Below are positions 10,715-25,452 of a stretch of DNA of 51,038 bases, piece by piece. Position 1 is the first letter of the stretch. Each line of letters starts with the position of its first letter. The position numbers and the translations under genes are program-made. Below the pieces are notes generated by a model. That model saw nothing but the letters and a program-made list of their open reading frames with translations, made no database searches and was not told the origin of the DNA. The DNA is from Gamsiella multidivaricata. Taxonomy: Eukaryota > Mortierellomycota > Mortierellomycetes > Mortierellales > Mortierellaceae. Location: positions 1-51,038 of the forward strand of contig NW_026251848.1 of the NCBI RefSeq assembly GCF_025024155.1, read 5' to 3'.

Positions 10715-12120
10715 GATGCAAGAGATCCTCCCGGGTCTGTTCCTCAGCGGGTACATACTGAAGTCGCCAACCTTTTATTCCGCCTGTTCAATACTTAAAC
10801 CATGGATCACTTAATATCATATCTTTTGTTAATTTGTCCTCTCACAGATCAAGACCTTCAGAGTCGCGGGAGTGTCTTAATGAAAAAGGGATCACCCATA
10901 TTCTTCAGATCACAGATATCAATACCCCTCGGTTCCCAGGCGAGTTCATCTACAAGATCATTGCGGTACCGGATATGGACGAAACCAACCTCATCAAGCA
11001 TTTCCCAGATACTCATAAATTCATCGATGGATCGCTCGGAAAGGGAGGCAAGGTCCTAGTGCATTGGTAAGGCATATTTGAACATGATCAAGATGTTCGT
11101 CTGTCTTAATCCTGAGTCTCATTTGCCTCTGGCTATTGATATCTGGTCCTTCGTACACATGCTGAAATAGTATGGCAGGAGCATCTAGAAGTGTAACGAT
11201 TGTGTGTGCGTACCTGATGAGGACTAAGAACGTATCTGCCGCAGAAGCACTAGCTGTTGTTCAGGCTCTAAGGCCCATTGCAGGGTACGTATCTCCCCTC
11301 CCGTCGTGTTTGTCGCCTTGTATAATTGGTTTCGTACGCAAAATAAACCGTTACTGTGGCTATTGAAGAGAATCTGACCACCGTAGTTACCTTTTATTTT
11401 AGACCGAATGATGGATTCATGACCCAGTTGAATCTCTATAGCGACATTGAATTTGACGTCAACACAAACAGGACAGAGTACCGTCGCTTCTTAATCGCCT
11501 CTATGGCCGCACAGCGAGAGAGTAAGGATCATGAAATCGAGCAGGAGAATTTTGTCCGCCACTTGCACACCAGAAGGGGGGCGATTTATGTTAACGTGTA
11601 CTCTGGCTCGTCATAATTTGCTCACCAAATAGTGTTCGGATACATTGATGATATGACATTGGCTGCAGATCCCCTGGCTGCAAGGTCACAACCTTCCGCA
11701 GCAACATCATCATCATCATCATCAGCAGCAGTAGTAGCAGCAGCATCGACTCTACCGCAACATCCTCTCAAATGCAAAAAATGTCGTCGCGCACTCGCCG
11801 CCCGCGATAATGTCATTTCGCACACCCCAGGTCAGGGTCAGAACGCATTCGAGTATCGGAAAAGGGATGCGACCCTCCATTTGTCCCAGGCGATCCAGTC
11901 TGATATTTCGACCATCCAACCACAGTCCTCTATCATCTGCCAGTCCCATTTCATTGAGCCCGTCGAGTGGATCCAGGGACTTCACGGACTCAATGGCAAG
12001 ATCGCCTGTCCCAAATGTGACTCCAAGCTAGGAACCTTCAACTGGTCGGGCGAGCAATGCTCCTGCGGAACATGGGTCACCCCTGCATTCATGTTGCACA
12101 AAGGAAAAGTCGATGGTTGA
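10674..12120 (+). CDS. YVH1: Dual-specificity phosphatase YVH1 (DUSP12 orthologue)
   Basis: Exons 10674-10750, 10848-11066, 11171-11284, 11403-11521 and 11633-12120 give 338 aa with matching phases. The phosphatase domain comes first (ILPGLFLSG, DMDETNLIKHF), and the Cys-loop HCMAGASRS is assembled across intron 2, with the catalytic Cys near residue 99 and Arg near 105. The C-terminal half is the DUSP12-specific zinc domain: KCKKCRRAL, the FIEPVEWIQGL block, CPKCDSKLGTFNW and QCSCGTWVTPAF. YVH1 releases Mrt4 from pre-60S ribosomes through the zinc domain; phosphatase activity is separable from this. A Ser/Ala-rich linker joins the two parts. Exon 4 ends at the strong GTAAGG donor at 11522; reading through it instead would leave the zinc domain out of frame. 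AATAAA lies about 40 bp after the stop. Confidence 0.95.
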
Positions 12121-12250
12121 GAGCAACTCATGCATGGAACCATCATTTATTCATTCTTCAATAAAGAGCTTCAAAAAAAAAAAGCCCTCCTAAATATTTC
12201 ACAACGCGGACATTTTATAGTAAGGTTGGAACCATACAAAGAAGTTTTAA

Positions 12251-14537
<2,287 letters not shown>

Positions 14538-16201
14538 GGCGAATCTTGAGGTGATAAAGAATTGTGGGGTCGCGTCCAAGTGCTGTTGCTTTGTGTGTAC
14601 AATGGGTCCTGTTCCTTGAGAGCCGAGGTCACGAGTGACAGACGAAACTGTTAGTCAGCAATTATTGTATGGCGCTGGTTTACATCGAGGTCTCTCCATG
14701 GTCCCCCTCAATCCCAGGGACCTTCTTTATGACAGGGAAATAACCAACTAGAATTTATTGCATTGTTGCAGGCTTTTGAGATGCCGTGCACACGATATCC
14801 AAGCTGATAATGGGGAAGAAGAGGTCGCTGCTTATCGCCATAGCGTGACTTTGCATAAGCCTGCTAATTCATCAGCGAAAACAGAGCCCTTTTTTACACC
14901 AAAAGAGCGGCACTGACCCTTGCGAATGAGAAGCTGAATCCCTGATTCTCACCTTGGTCTACGTCCGGCGTCCCAACGATGGTCGCTATCGGTGTGTGAG
15001 TTGAGTAAGGAAGGAGTTTCTGAGATGGCCGACCAAGTAGGAGAAAACGTAAACAAAAGGCAACAATAGACAGTCCCGTGATTCCTTGATATAAAAATTG
15101 GTGGCAATTCCTCCTCAAGACGCGTCTATCTTCGCCTAAAAGAAAAGTATAGACTCAGCTTGCTCTCCTTGAAGATACTCGATGCGCTCTGAAACCCAAC
15201 CCGATGCTGGTGTTTTGGAAAGCTCCAGGGAATCAATGCTGATATCCAAAGCCTGTGTCTTGAGATGAACTTCAATGCTCGTGCATATGCTGGTATATTT
15301 GCAATGTATTCAGATCGGAATAAAGTCCATCGTGCAGCAGCGAAGGAGCAAGGGGAAATAAAAAAAACATGCGAATTTTTCACATTCGACAAGTTATTGC
15401 TCCGGTGGAAAGGGGTCCAATAGGAAATGTAAGGAGCACTGTGGGTATTGCATCCATGCTCATATCCACATTTGTGTTCATGTGCGTGTCCATGTGTATG
15501 TCCATGTGTGTGTCTAGGTGCATGTGTCTGTGCTTTGCCCTGCTTGAGCCTGCCGCCTAGGACAATTTCTGATCTTACGGGGGTCCTTCTACCGGTTGTT
15601 CACGTCGAGGCGGGACGAAACATGAAAACAGCACTGTTGTTCACTGTGGATGACTCTACATTTGCATCGATTGCTACTGATGCTGTGGTAACTGTTGATC
15701 AAGGCGATAGTTGAATAATAGAACCATGTTAAGACTGGACATCGATGGAGGACGCCGATAATAATATCAGCAGCAGCATGACCATGAGCATAAGCACCAC
15801 GATTCAAGGATGAGAAGACTGGGTAGGCTCCTTCCGTTCTTTTTTGGCAGGTCCTCTCTATGCCTAGTCGCTTTACCAGACATGAAAGGATCTCCTTGAT
15901 TTGAATGCCTCCTTTTCCAAACAGGTCTGCTGGGTCGGCGACCCAAGACCGGATAGTTTGCTACCAAATGCTGCATGTGTTTGTAGCCTCCAAGAAGATG
16001 CCCGCCAACCCCTTGCTCCGCCCTTCTGCTTCCAGCCCAGCATCGACTGACGCCGAAGGGAGGTGAAGCGAGGGAGCCTGCAGGATTTGAGGAGCTGATT
16101 ACGATGCCATCCCATCCGACTGTCAGATGTGGGCGCCAGGCTGTTTCTCTCGAAAGCTATCGCACTACAGCATTGTGAGTGGTTGTTGTTATTGCTGTTG
16201 A

Positions 16202-16369
<168 letters not shown>

Positions 16370-16739
16370 TAATAATTATTTTGCATTCCTTCCTGTTTGA
16401 CGCTTGGACACATTTTCCGTTGAGGTTTGAGCGTGGCAGAAAAAACATTCAATAGGCCAATGAAGAAGAGAAGGAGAGGAGGAAGCGGGCGGCAGGGTGG
16501 GAATGAGTGGAGTAGCTGCACAAAGACCCTTTTCTGCGTCTGCTGCTTCTGCTTCTGCTTCTGCTGCCTCTTGTTCATCCTCAATGACAAATCGAGTCAT
16601 GGTCTTCGAGGATACTGATAGAGTAAGCACGGCGGAGGAAGAGACAAAGATACATTTGACCTGAATATCCTAGAATAGCTTTTTGATACTCCATTAGCTA
16701 CTGATTGACCGGCGATTGATGGTGTGCCTTTTTTTTCTT

Positions 16740-17480
16740 GTTGTTGTTGTTGTTTTGTTGTTGTTGTAACATACTCCCTCCTCTTCCTCCTCCTCTTCCT
16801 ACCCCTCTTTTTCTTCTTCTTCTTCCTCCTCATTGTCCGCCACCATTCCATTGTCTTTTCTGCCATCGTCATCACCTTCCCCCTCTTCTCATTCTCTTTC
16901 TTTCTCTCTCTCTCTCCTCATTCCTCCCCTCTTTCTCTTTCCCCACCTCCCTCGCTCGCCTCCCGTCGCACTCCCTTCCCCCTTCCCCCCCCCCCCCCTC
17001 CCCCTCTGACCTTTAATTCACCAGCCCTGCTGCTGCTGCTGCTGCTATTATCGTCCCTGTTATTGTTGTTGCCGTTTGTTCTTTGTGTCCTCAAAATTGC
17101 GTTCAACGGCACGTTTTTTTATTTCCACTCCGTTGTGTCCAACAAGCTCTTCCCTCCCCTAATCACACTCGCCCTGAACCCCCAGCCGGCCATTACACCT
17201 CCAGTGAGTGTCTCCTCAGTTCGCGCTTCCTCTCTTTCTTTTCCTCAGTTGAACACTCACTTGAACACTCCGTCCCTTGTCGCCTCTCTTTTTCGCTAAC
17301 AGATACCTCCTCCCCTCTTTCTTCTTCGCATTCATTACTAGTCTTGCTCTCCCCTCACCGCTCTTTCCTCACCAGCCCCTTCGCTCCTTCGCCCCTCACA
17401 CAACAACTCCTCTGAACCACGACCGTTTGAGCAGAAAACACCCGAGTTACACCATCCAAGACCACAACACCCTCATCATA
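16740..17480 (+). promoter_or_regulatory. Pyrimidine-rich promoter/leader of the PKA-R gene
   Basis: About 700 bp are dominated by C and T on the plus strand, including CTCCTCTTCC-type runs and a C15-like run near 16985. They end at the PKA-R start codon (17488). CT-rich leaders are common before highly expressed fungal genes, so this is read as promoter plus 5' UTR. The transcription start cannot be placed. Confidence 0.45.
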
Positions 17481-17487
17481 CAGCACC

Positions 17488-20400
17488 ATGTTTGCCTCTT
17501 CCACAGCAACACATTCGCCCATACACCGTGCCTTGCCCCAGGCCTATGCCGAGATCCTGAACGACCTGAATCAAAAGGTGATCTCTGCCCAGCCTCAGGA
17601 CGTCCTTCAGTTCTGTGCCAACTACTTTAGCCAGAAGCTGGAGGAGCAGCGCATCCGATTCCTTGCCGCAGGTAAAAAATCCCAGGACATTTTTTGTTTT
17701 ATTTTTATTTTTATGTGTTGTGTGTGATCTTGGGGCGCATAATTGGGATCCCATTGATATGTCGTCTTTTTTTTTTTTTTTTTTGTTCTTCGGGTTATCT
17801 ATTTAACACGGACTGTATGGCTCGCAGCGCCTTGTCTTTAACGATGCATATTGGTCTGCATGGGTTTGCATGCTTACTTGCGTGCTTGAGAGTCCAACGT
17901 GTAGTTGTCGGTTGGTGCTGCATGAACATTCGATGGCCGAAAGCACGGGTCCCTTTTTTTATAACATTTGCCATTTAATTATTTTTATTTTTTATCGCCA
18001 CGAGAGAGATATGGATCCATGAGTTTGATTGATGTTTTTGGGAGGGACGGGATCGGATGGAGGGACAAGGGAGAGCACGAGGCTAGGTACACTCCCTCAC
18101 AGACCCACCCACACAAGAACAGCAGACAAACAGAGCAACAATAGCAACAAAGGAGAGAGCGGATACCTCGGGCGGTTGGCTTGTTTGCAAGGCTGTCGAG
18201 AGAAGGAGCAACATCCATGTGTACATGCACCATTGTTACTGTTGTTGCTGTTGGTGGTTACGATGATCGGTTGTCCGTCTTGTTGCCGTCCTGTTCGTTC
18301 GTTCGTTCGCTTTGCTTGTCATTATTTGTGGTCCGTTGCCCGTCGTTGGTGGTGCTGCATATCGTATCACACCGTATCACAATCGCATGCAGTATGAGCC
18401 GTGTGCTCCTTTGTTCTTCTTGAACTTGTCCACATGTTGGGCGTCTTTTCCCTTCTTTTTTATCGGTCTCTCTATCGGTCTCGCTGCAGACCAAGGAAGA
18501 ACGCCTGCACTAGTCTGCATGTCCTCAATCCTATCGACCGTTCTTTTTCATGCAGTGGCGCCATGCCTTGTCCTATTGTCTTTGTCCTGGTCCTTGTCTT
18601 TGAATCTGCCTCTGCCTTGTGCCTTGCTTTTTTTCTATTTTATTCTTTATTTTGAAGCTGGATTGGATCACGTATTCTGTGATGTGTACATTCATGACAT
18701 ACATGCATGCACTTGCCTGCCACGCTCTTGCTCCGACATCAACAAAAAAACGTGGTCGGGAAGTGTTCAATTATGTTCTTATGGACTTATACATTACTTT
18801 ACAGTCGTATATCCTCACCTATCATGTGTGTCCTGGAAAATGGGCGGGCATGGTTTAATAGGCCCTCTGGCTCATGGCTCATGGCTAGTGGCTCATGGCT
18901 CATGGTGTCATCGCGGTTGATTTCGTATGTGCATCCAATATCAAATATTCAGTGTCCAATAGAGCTGAGCTGAGCTGAGCTGAGCTCAACTTTTTTTTTT
19001 TCTTCTTGGGAGAGAAAGGGGTCGCCATGTATACAGACGGTGCATATGATATGGCTCTCGTCTTGTTTGTAGTCTTTTGTTTGTTTGTTTCTTTTTTTAT
19101 ATGTACTTTTTTTTTTGTTCTCTCGCCCACCAACATTATTCCTGATCGGATTACAAAAAAAAAGGCAGATAAACTAACACTTAAAAAGAAGAGGGAAAAA
19201 AAGGACGGTGTGAATGAGGCATAGAAAATAACCGAGTCCAGTCAACGCAAATCGTCTATATTTACCTTACCTGCCATGCGATACGCTGACCTACGGTGCC
19301 TGACTAACCATTTTATCTTTTTTTTTTTTTTTCGGCTCGTGCTCTCGTTCTGCTACATGGCGCGATGACCTGAATCCCGCCCAACTCTCGGTGATATTTC
19401 GAACCAAAACCAAAAACTAAATTGTACCAGCCCGGAATGCTCCTCAAGCAAACCGAGAGATCCCTCAGTTCTTGCCTGCGCTGATCCCGCCTACGCTGTC
19501 GGTATCTTCGCCCAAGGGTCTCGCCTCCACCCCCACCGTCTCCAGCCCAGATCACTCCATGGAGAGTGATAGCGACAGTGACTCTGACGATGAAGATGAC
19601 GAGGCCCATGAGGATCCCAGTCCATTGCTGTCCATGCCTGCAAACTACATGCGCGGCAGACGTACCTCTGTGAGCGCAGAGAGTATGGTTCCCAGCCATC
19701 AAAACTATGTCAAGACGGTGATTCCCAAAACTCCAGAGCAGCGCAAGCGCATCGAGCTCTCAATCGCCAGCAATTTTCTCTTCAAAAACTTGGACGAGGA
19801 TCAGCACGAGGATGTCGTCAATGCAATGGCTGAGAAGCGATTCAGGAGCAGAGAGAGTGTGATCGAGCAAGGAGCAGTTGGCGACTACTTTTACGTAGTC
19901 GAGACTGGAACGCTGGATGTCTTTGTCGCCAAGAACGGGAACCCCTCCGAGAAGGTGTTTGAGTACGGTCCAGGAGGCAGCTTTGGAGAGTTGGCACTCA
20001 TGTACAATGGCCCCCGTGCTGCGACGGTGACGACGACATCGGATGTGGTCCTCTGGGCGCTCGACAGAATCACGTTCAGACGCATTTTGATGGAGAACAC
20101 ATCTAGGAAACGTCGCATGTACGAAGCCTTCTTGGAGACCGTTCCGTTGCTTGTGTCCCTGGAGCCCTACGAGCGCCATAAAATCGCAGACGCTCTCGAG
20201 TCCGTCTACTTTGAGGACGGTCAGACGGTGGTCTGCCAGGGCGATCAGGGCGACAACTTTTTCATCATCGAGTCAGGAGAGGCAACCGTGACAAAGTACA
20301 GCGAGGAAGGCGAAGAATTTCCTATGCCTGGTCTGGGACCTGGTCAATATTTTGGAGGTACAGTCAAAAAAAAACGTCATGCATAACATTGTCGTAACAC

Positions 20401-20828
20401 TGCATCTGGGTATGGTTTATGGTGTATGGTGCAACCGTATAACTAAGTGTCTAACCAATCTTAATCACCTTTTTACGTCCTCTTTCTGATCTTCGATCTG
20501 TTTAGAGCTGGCGCTGTTGAATGAAATGCCTCGTGCAGCGACAGTCAAAGCACAAGGCCGACTCAAGTGCGCGACTCTTGGCAAGCGTGCCTTTGTTAGG
20601 TTACTCGGCCCTGTGGTCGAGATCATCAAGCGTAACAGTGTCAACTACCAGACGATCGAGCAGCAGATCCAGCAGCACCAGCAGCAACTTGTCCCTGTTT
20701 CCTCTGCTGCGGCCTCCGCAAGCGCATCTCCAGCATCCACTTCTCCAGTACTAACACCGGCACCTGCACCACTCCTCCCTGCATCGGCCTCACCTCTTCA
20801 TCCAACGCTGCAGTTGAGCAATATCTAA
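17488..20828 (+). CDS. pkaR: cAMP-dependent protein kinase regulatory subunit
   Basis: Exons 17488-17671, 19431-20357 and 20506-20828 encode 477 aa. Residues 10-55 form the RIIa dimerisation/docking domain ([31 protein letters not shown]). An acidic Ser/Asp stretch precedes the inhibitor site [10 protein letters not shown]. It has Ser at the P-site, so it is a phosphorylatable, RII-like autoinhibitory sequence. Two cyclic-nucleotide-binding domains follow, each with its phosphate-binding cassette: [16 protein letters not shown] in domain A and [16 protein letters not shown] in domain B, the latter split by intron 2. The C-terminal extension is Gln-rich, then Ala/Ser/Pro-rich, and is longer than in yeast Bcy1. 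It holds PKA catalytic subunits inactive until cAMP binds. The exon 2 acceptor (CCAG at 19430) is the one that fits the phase and avoids the stop at 19418. Intron 1 is 1,759 bp, far longer than any other here. Confidence 0.93.
18868..18905. repeat. GGCTCATGGCTCATGG-type short tandem repeat
   Basis: Four copies of the 7-mer GGCTCAT occur within 38 bp, in two pairs separated by a GGCTAGT variant, inside pkaR intron 1. Confidence 0.8.
18963..18987. repeat. (GAGCT)5 pentanucleotide repeat
   Basis: Five head-to-tail copies of GAGCT, followed by CAAC and a T-run, inside pkaR intron 1. Each unit contains AGCT, so the array can fold back on itself. Confidence 0.85.
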
Positions 20829-21350
20829 GAGTGCTCCAGATGCAAAGACGATGGAAGAATAGGGACGAGCACCTCATGGCTTATTAATGATGGATGGCAC
20901 CAATTCACGCATTTACACTTAAAAAAAAAAAAAAAGTGAAAAAGTGAAAAAGAAAAAAAAAATCATGGCATTTTCAAGAACATCCAAACCCATTTATCAC
21001 CAAAAAGAACGACTATCCAAGAAGATAAAAAGGGGGCCAAAGAAGGCCAGGAACGCATATATTTTCATACATCGAGATCGTTTTTATATTTTGTATCGTC
21101 ATTAAAAAAAATAATTTGCATTTGAACAAGAGGACAGTAGATCGAGTGTTGCTTAGTATTGTTCGAGATGGACGTAGGACTTGATGTTATCCTGGGCAGG
21201 TTGTCTATTCTTCCACACGTCGATCTCATTCATAATACACGACGTCCATTGAATGATTCTCGCTCGTTGGATTCGTATTTCGCTTTGTTCTTTAGCTTCC
21301 TGAGTTCATGATTATTTGTTTTTATTATCCATTCCATGAAAGCACTACGT
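20829..21350. other. Convergent 3' region between pkaR and ATP17
   Basis: About 520 bp with A-runs (20921-20934, 20952-20961) and AT-rich sequence, fitting the two facing 3' UTRs. No gene was seen. Confidence 0.5.
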
Positions 21351-22513
21351 TTAGTGGTGGGCAACGTTCTTGTGGTGCTCTAGTATGATCGATTGCATCA
21401 AAGACAATAAGAAAAGTCATTAATATGGCATTCGAATTCACAAAGTCGCTTGCATCCTCTTTGCTTTTTTTGATTTCTTTCTTTCTTCTCGCGCGCAAAT
21501 AAAGCGGCGAAAGGTCGAAGGTAATGGCAAAAAGCAACCAGTTTTCATCAGAATATTTCTACTATTTTTCCCAGTTAAATCAACATCGTGAAGTCTGATG
21601 TCCCTAACTATAGTATCATCATATGAACGACAGAGCAATGCACGCCGCAACCCTTGTTTTTTTTTAAAAAAAAAAAAAAATCGACCAATACTTACTCAAG
21701 TGGAACTGGTAGTCGATGGTGTAAGAGATAGCAAAGATGACAGCCATGGTCTGGAAGACGGGGGTCATATCAGAGTTCTTGCCGTCAAAGTGGCGGGCCT
21801 TATAGCCGGTAGAGCGGGTAGTAGGGGCGGAGCCGTTAGGAAGACCCTTGTAGAACCTGACGACCTTGGCCATCTGTTACAATCCCCAGCCACAAAAAGA
21901 ACAGTTTTAGAAGGTCTGATAAATCCATCGTTCATGAATTCAGAGTCATTCAGTTGCTCGAGTTGGGGAAGAAGGGACCCAGTCGCTGTTATGTCAGATA
22001 TTTTCTACTATTTTCCCGTTACGTTCAGCACTTGCTCTTAGCGAGCATGCAGTTGTCCCTAACAGTTGATCATCATGCATAATTCTTTGAAGCCTCCCCT
22101 CGGCCTTTTTGGAACTCCCTGTCCTCGATTGTCGATACAAGTCGAACAGTTCGAAAAATAAAATTAAAAAAGGGCATGGCAACTTACGCGAGCGGCATCC
22201 TTGGGGGAGCCAATAGCCTTGGTGGAGCCAATGGTGGGAGGGATGGCGGACTAGATATTCATAAAATAGAGGAAGAGAAAGAGAGAGAAAGAGAGACAGA
22301 AGGAGGTTAAAGGCATGTTAGGGGTGTTCTTCGGTGGTGTCACAGTACGGGGTATCTGTACCGGTCAAAATAGGATCTCGGTGCGGGTAATAGTACTTAA
22401 TGACAAAAGACAGCAGGGTGAAAGACAAGGAAGAGATCCATAAAAGCGCACAGAGGTTATAGACATACGCGCGAAGTGGAGTAGGCGCGACGGGCAACGG
22501 TTCCGAAGTTCAT
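21351..22513 (-). CDS. ATP17: Mitochondrial ATP synthase subunit f (ATP17)
   Basis: Four exons, 22513-22469, 22250-22188, 21873-21696 and a 29-nt last exon 21379-21351, join with consistent phase to 104 aa. The first exon supplies a mitochondrial presequence (MNFGTVARRAYSTSR). The mature part has the subunit-f signatures SAIPPTIGSTKAIGSPKDAA and MAKVVRFYKGLPNGSAP. The single membrane span MTPVFQTMAVIFAISYTIDY is followed by QFHL and, from the tiny last exon, KHHKNVAHH, which matches the HLxHHKN ending of fungal Atp17. Subunit f sits in the inner-membrane F0 part near subunits a and b and supports dimerisation. Without the last exon the protein would end in intronic sequence. Its start lies only 147 bp below the 3' end of the MULE relic, so the promoter is either very short or inside old transposon DNA. 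Confidence 0.92.
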
Positions 22514-22621
22514 GGCGACTGAGGGTGGGAGTGGAGAAAGGGAGAGATTTGGATGAGAAGGATGGATGTGATCGGAGCGACTATGTTGTTTGCTGTGAGA
22601 GTGGCTCGCTTCTCGCCTAAA

Positions 22622-22629
22622 TGACGTCA
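22622..22629. promoter_or_regulatory. TGACGTCA (ATF/CREB-type) site upstream of ATP17
   Basis: A perfect palindromic CRE lies 109 bp upstream of the ATP17 ATG, in the narrow space between ATP17 and the MULE relic. Such sites are bound by bZIP ATF/CREB factors. Function here is inferred from motif and position only. Confidence 0.4.
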
Positions 22630-22640
22630 CCGAAGGAGCG
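22626..22640 (+). repeat. Left copy of imperfect 15-bp direct repeat flanking MULE + Fanzor A
   Basis: GTCACCGAAGGAGCG here matches GTCACCGAAGGCGCG at 30232-30246 in 14 of 15 positions, same orientation. It lies just outside the MULE stop codon. A target-site duplication is possible but unproven. Confidence 0.45.
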
Positions 22641-22659
22641 TTGGACCCGCACCAGAGGA

Positions 22660-25452
22660 CTATTTTTGATACCGCCGTCCCGCTTGTGAGGCATTCAGGC
22701 CTTGAATCTCGAGTGAAGTGTTTTTTGTGGTCGCCACAACAGATTTGAGGTACTCGAGTGTACATTTCCTTTTCTTTCTTGCCTCCGCTGCGGCGCCCAT
22801 TTGCTTCATCAACTCCATTAATAAACCCTCATTATCCTCAAACTCTTGTCTAGTCGCCACTTCTCTGGCAACTCTTCCGAATTCCTGCTCTGCTGCCCTT
22901 TTCCGGTCGAGTTGCAAACGGAGTAATGGCGCTAATCCTGCCTCCAAATCTGGTCCGAAAAAATCCATATTCTGGACATGTTGCTCCTGAGCGACGGCAG
23001 GTTCAATGGCAGATTCAATCGCAGGCTCACCGGAATAGGATACCCTCACACTTTTATAGAGCCTCTGAACCAGGTACATGTGCTTGCAAGGGATCAGGTG
23101 AAGACAATGATCGGCACAACTGCATGACACAATGCTGGTAACATCGTTGTTGTGGCGGACAATGTATGAAACGTCAGCTCTAACAAAGGATTTGACGACA
23201 AACTGGAAAAAAGGATGGTAAAAAAGTAAGCATAAGCATGAAACCACAACCACCACGATATTTTTGACAGATTAAGCCAAGCTAGAACCTACTTTGTGCT
23301 GGATCAGTGCCTCAACCATAAGCAGGGCAACATTAAAATCCAGTCTCATTGCCTCTTTTTTCCTCCTAGCGTCGTATGTTAACAATGGCGGGTCAGCAAA
23401 TCCCTCTGTAATCTGGTAAAGTCTCTTCTGGAAGTCAACGTCCACTGCTCCCTGCAACAGAAACACAAGATCATCCGGGCGCAGATTACGCTGACTTCCT
23501 AGATGGTGCCTCTTCAACGTCTTGTGCCAGCTTTCTACAAGGTTGTTGGTATCGATATGCTGGTAATTCTATATTGCAAAACAATAAGGATAGTGATTAA
23601 CGGTTATGTGCAAGTTGGACGGGAGTCAGCCTTGCCTAACAACACTCAATTTAGCCTTTCTCACAGTACCTTTCTAAGGTACAATGCCCATTTCTCCACT
23701 CGTTCTGGGACCATCCACGTTTTCAGGTAGTTGATCATCTTCTTGCGTTTCGGGAACGCCTTTGTGAAATCATCCCACTTCTGCACTCGCTCTGCATCAG
23801 TTCTGGCATTCCGTATCTCTTTCAAAGGTAGTCGCATAGCATTACAGACGTCAACCTATGAGAATAGAAACAGAACGATGACAGTGTGTTAGGAGTATAC
23901 TGCCACTCAACCCTTTTCCTTTCCTTATTGAATCGTTGCAAAACTGCACTTGCTCCATGGTATTCTTTTGCCTTTCGCTCCCATGCCTGTGCAACATGAA
24001 ACGAGCAGTAATAGATATCCAGTGTCTTGAATGATTGTCGTAACGCCTCTGTTTCTGTCTGGGAGCAGTCTACCATGAATTTGGACGCGTTCAAGCCACA
24101 GTGGTCCCTTGACCCATTTCAGCCAGGTCCTAAGAGTATTACTAAGGAAAAAGTGTTAAGGGCACTGACAGTCAAGGAGCAACGAGAGTAATGTAATAGA
24201 GAGAGATGAATCTTTTGGTGAGTAGGGAAGCAGGGCGCAGAAACAAGAGACGACAGGACAACTAACATTGATTCAGAGTTGCAAACCATGAAGGCAATTG
24301 GTATGCCAATATTCGCTGCTCGATCTCGGACAAGGAGAGTGAAAAGGTATGCAGATGGGAACACTTTCTCGTTATCTGGATCAGGCAGCAATGATCTGAC
24401 GGCCTTGTGCGTCGAATCCATGCAGACGATGCCATGGTGACTTGACATAACCTTGAAGGTGGTACATGAAGATAATAGAGCTTGGTCCTTAGTAGAAAGG
24501 CGCGGAAGAATTTCAACAAAGCATAAACTTACACTTCCAACTGGAACTCGGTGGACTAAGCAAAAAAGTAATTGTTTGTAATCCCGCACACGTTATCAAC
24601 AAAATGGCCATTTCCACCCTCCTTCTCGATTTGCTCCATCCAGAGCTTCACGCTTGTAGTGGGGTTGATTGACTTACGAGACCCACTTGTCCTTGCGCGG
24701 TACACAGCAGGACGCACATCATTGTACTTCATGTAGTACAAAGGAGCAGCAGGGCCTTTAATTTTTCGGGATCTTTGCTACAATTCAGGCAAGAAGAGAG
24801 TTGTCAGTACTGAACGTTTGAACCCAAGAACAATGAAAAATATTGTAACAGAATGCAGCTGTGCCTCTTACATGCATAATTGACTTTTTGTTGGGACGCA
24901 GCAATGCCTTTATTGCTGCCCATTTCATACCGCTGCGAGCCTGCTTTGCGGTCCAAGTTCGTTCATTTCTGCCCAAAGGAATCCTCGATCTTGCTGAGCC
25001 AGAATCGTCATGAGAATGCCTCCATTTGTACGAGACATTCACTACCTCTTTACCGACTGGTTTTGTCATCCTGATCTCGACAGGACAGGCTGCACCAACA
25101 GAGTCGCGGGTGATAGTCAATTTTGTTGGTCTTTTGTGCCTTCTGCAACTGAAACGAAAGCTCCAATCATTCCGTTTTGGTGCGCCAACTGAGCCTCCAT
25201 AACCCACAGGTCTAAAAGTCGGGAGTTGACTGTCAGGGCTACCCTTCAAGAGACCGTGATTACACCCTCCTTCAGTGCGATGCACAAATTGAATCGCGGT
25301 TCGCTCCCGATGCCAGAAGGTCTTAAAATCGTCAGCAGACAATGCCGCTTTCAAATTTCGTTCTCATGTGAAATCACGTTTGGCGTGTATAGTGTGGTGG
25401 GATCGAAGTCGCTAGGATCGAGTAAGATGTCCTTGACTTTGAGACCGGACAT
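22660..25452 (-). pseudogene. Decayed MULE (Mutator-like) transposase with SWIM zinc finger
   Basis: Minus-strand coding blocks run from ATG 25452 (MSGLKVKDILLDPSDFD) to the stop at 22660. In order there is an N-terminal zinc-type region (FSCRRHKRPTKLTI, PVEIRMTKPVGKE, YKWRHSHDD), then the MULE catalytic core (GIVCMDSTHKAVRSLL, SAYLFTLLVRDRA, KFMVDCSQTETEAL, YYCSFHVAQAWERK). The late block DTNNLVESWHKTLKRHHLG follows, and last a SWIM finger (CSCADHCLHLIPCKH, near 23075-23130). Reading it through needs at least three frame changes: near 25355, near 24590 and near 24095. At none of these is there room for an intron. I therefore call it a pseudogene. Between these sites several ordinary GT-AG introns remain. 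The N-terminus faces the Fanzor relic A, 511 bp away. Confidence 0.8.

Larger units (their letters stand above)
17672..19430 (+). other. Unusually long first intron of pkaR
   Basis: Most introns in this window are under 250 bp, but this one is 1,759 bp. It starts GTAAAAAA and ends ACTAAATTGTACCAG. It is T-rich with several 10-18-base T runs (17767-17784, 19321-19332) and contains two short tandem-repeat patches near 18868-18905 and 18963-18987. No conserved coding exon was seen inside, but a skipped or alternative exon cannot be excluded. Confidence 0.7.

Noticed and set aside
25352..25360. Programmed frameshifting in the MULE
   Set aside because: Three separate frame changes and no slippery heptamer recognised at them; ordinary decay is simpler.
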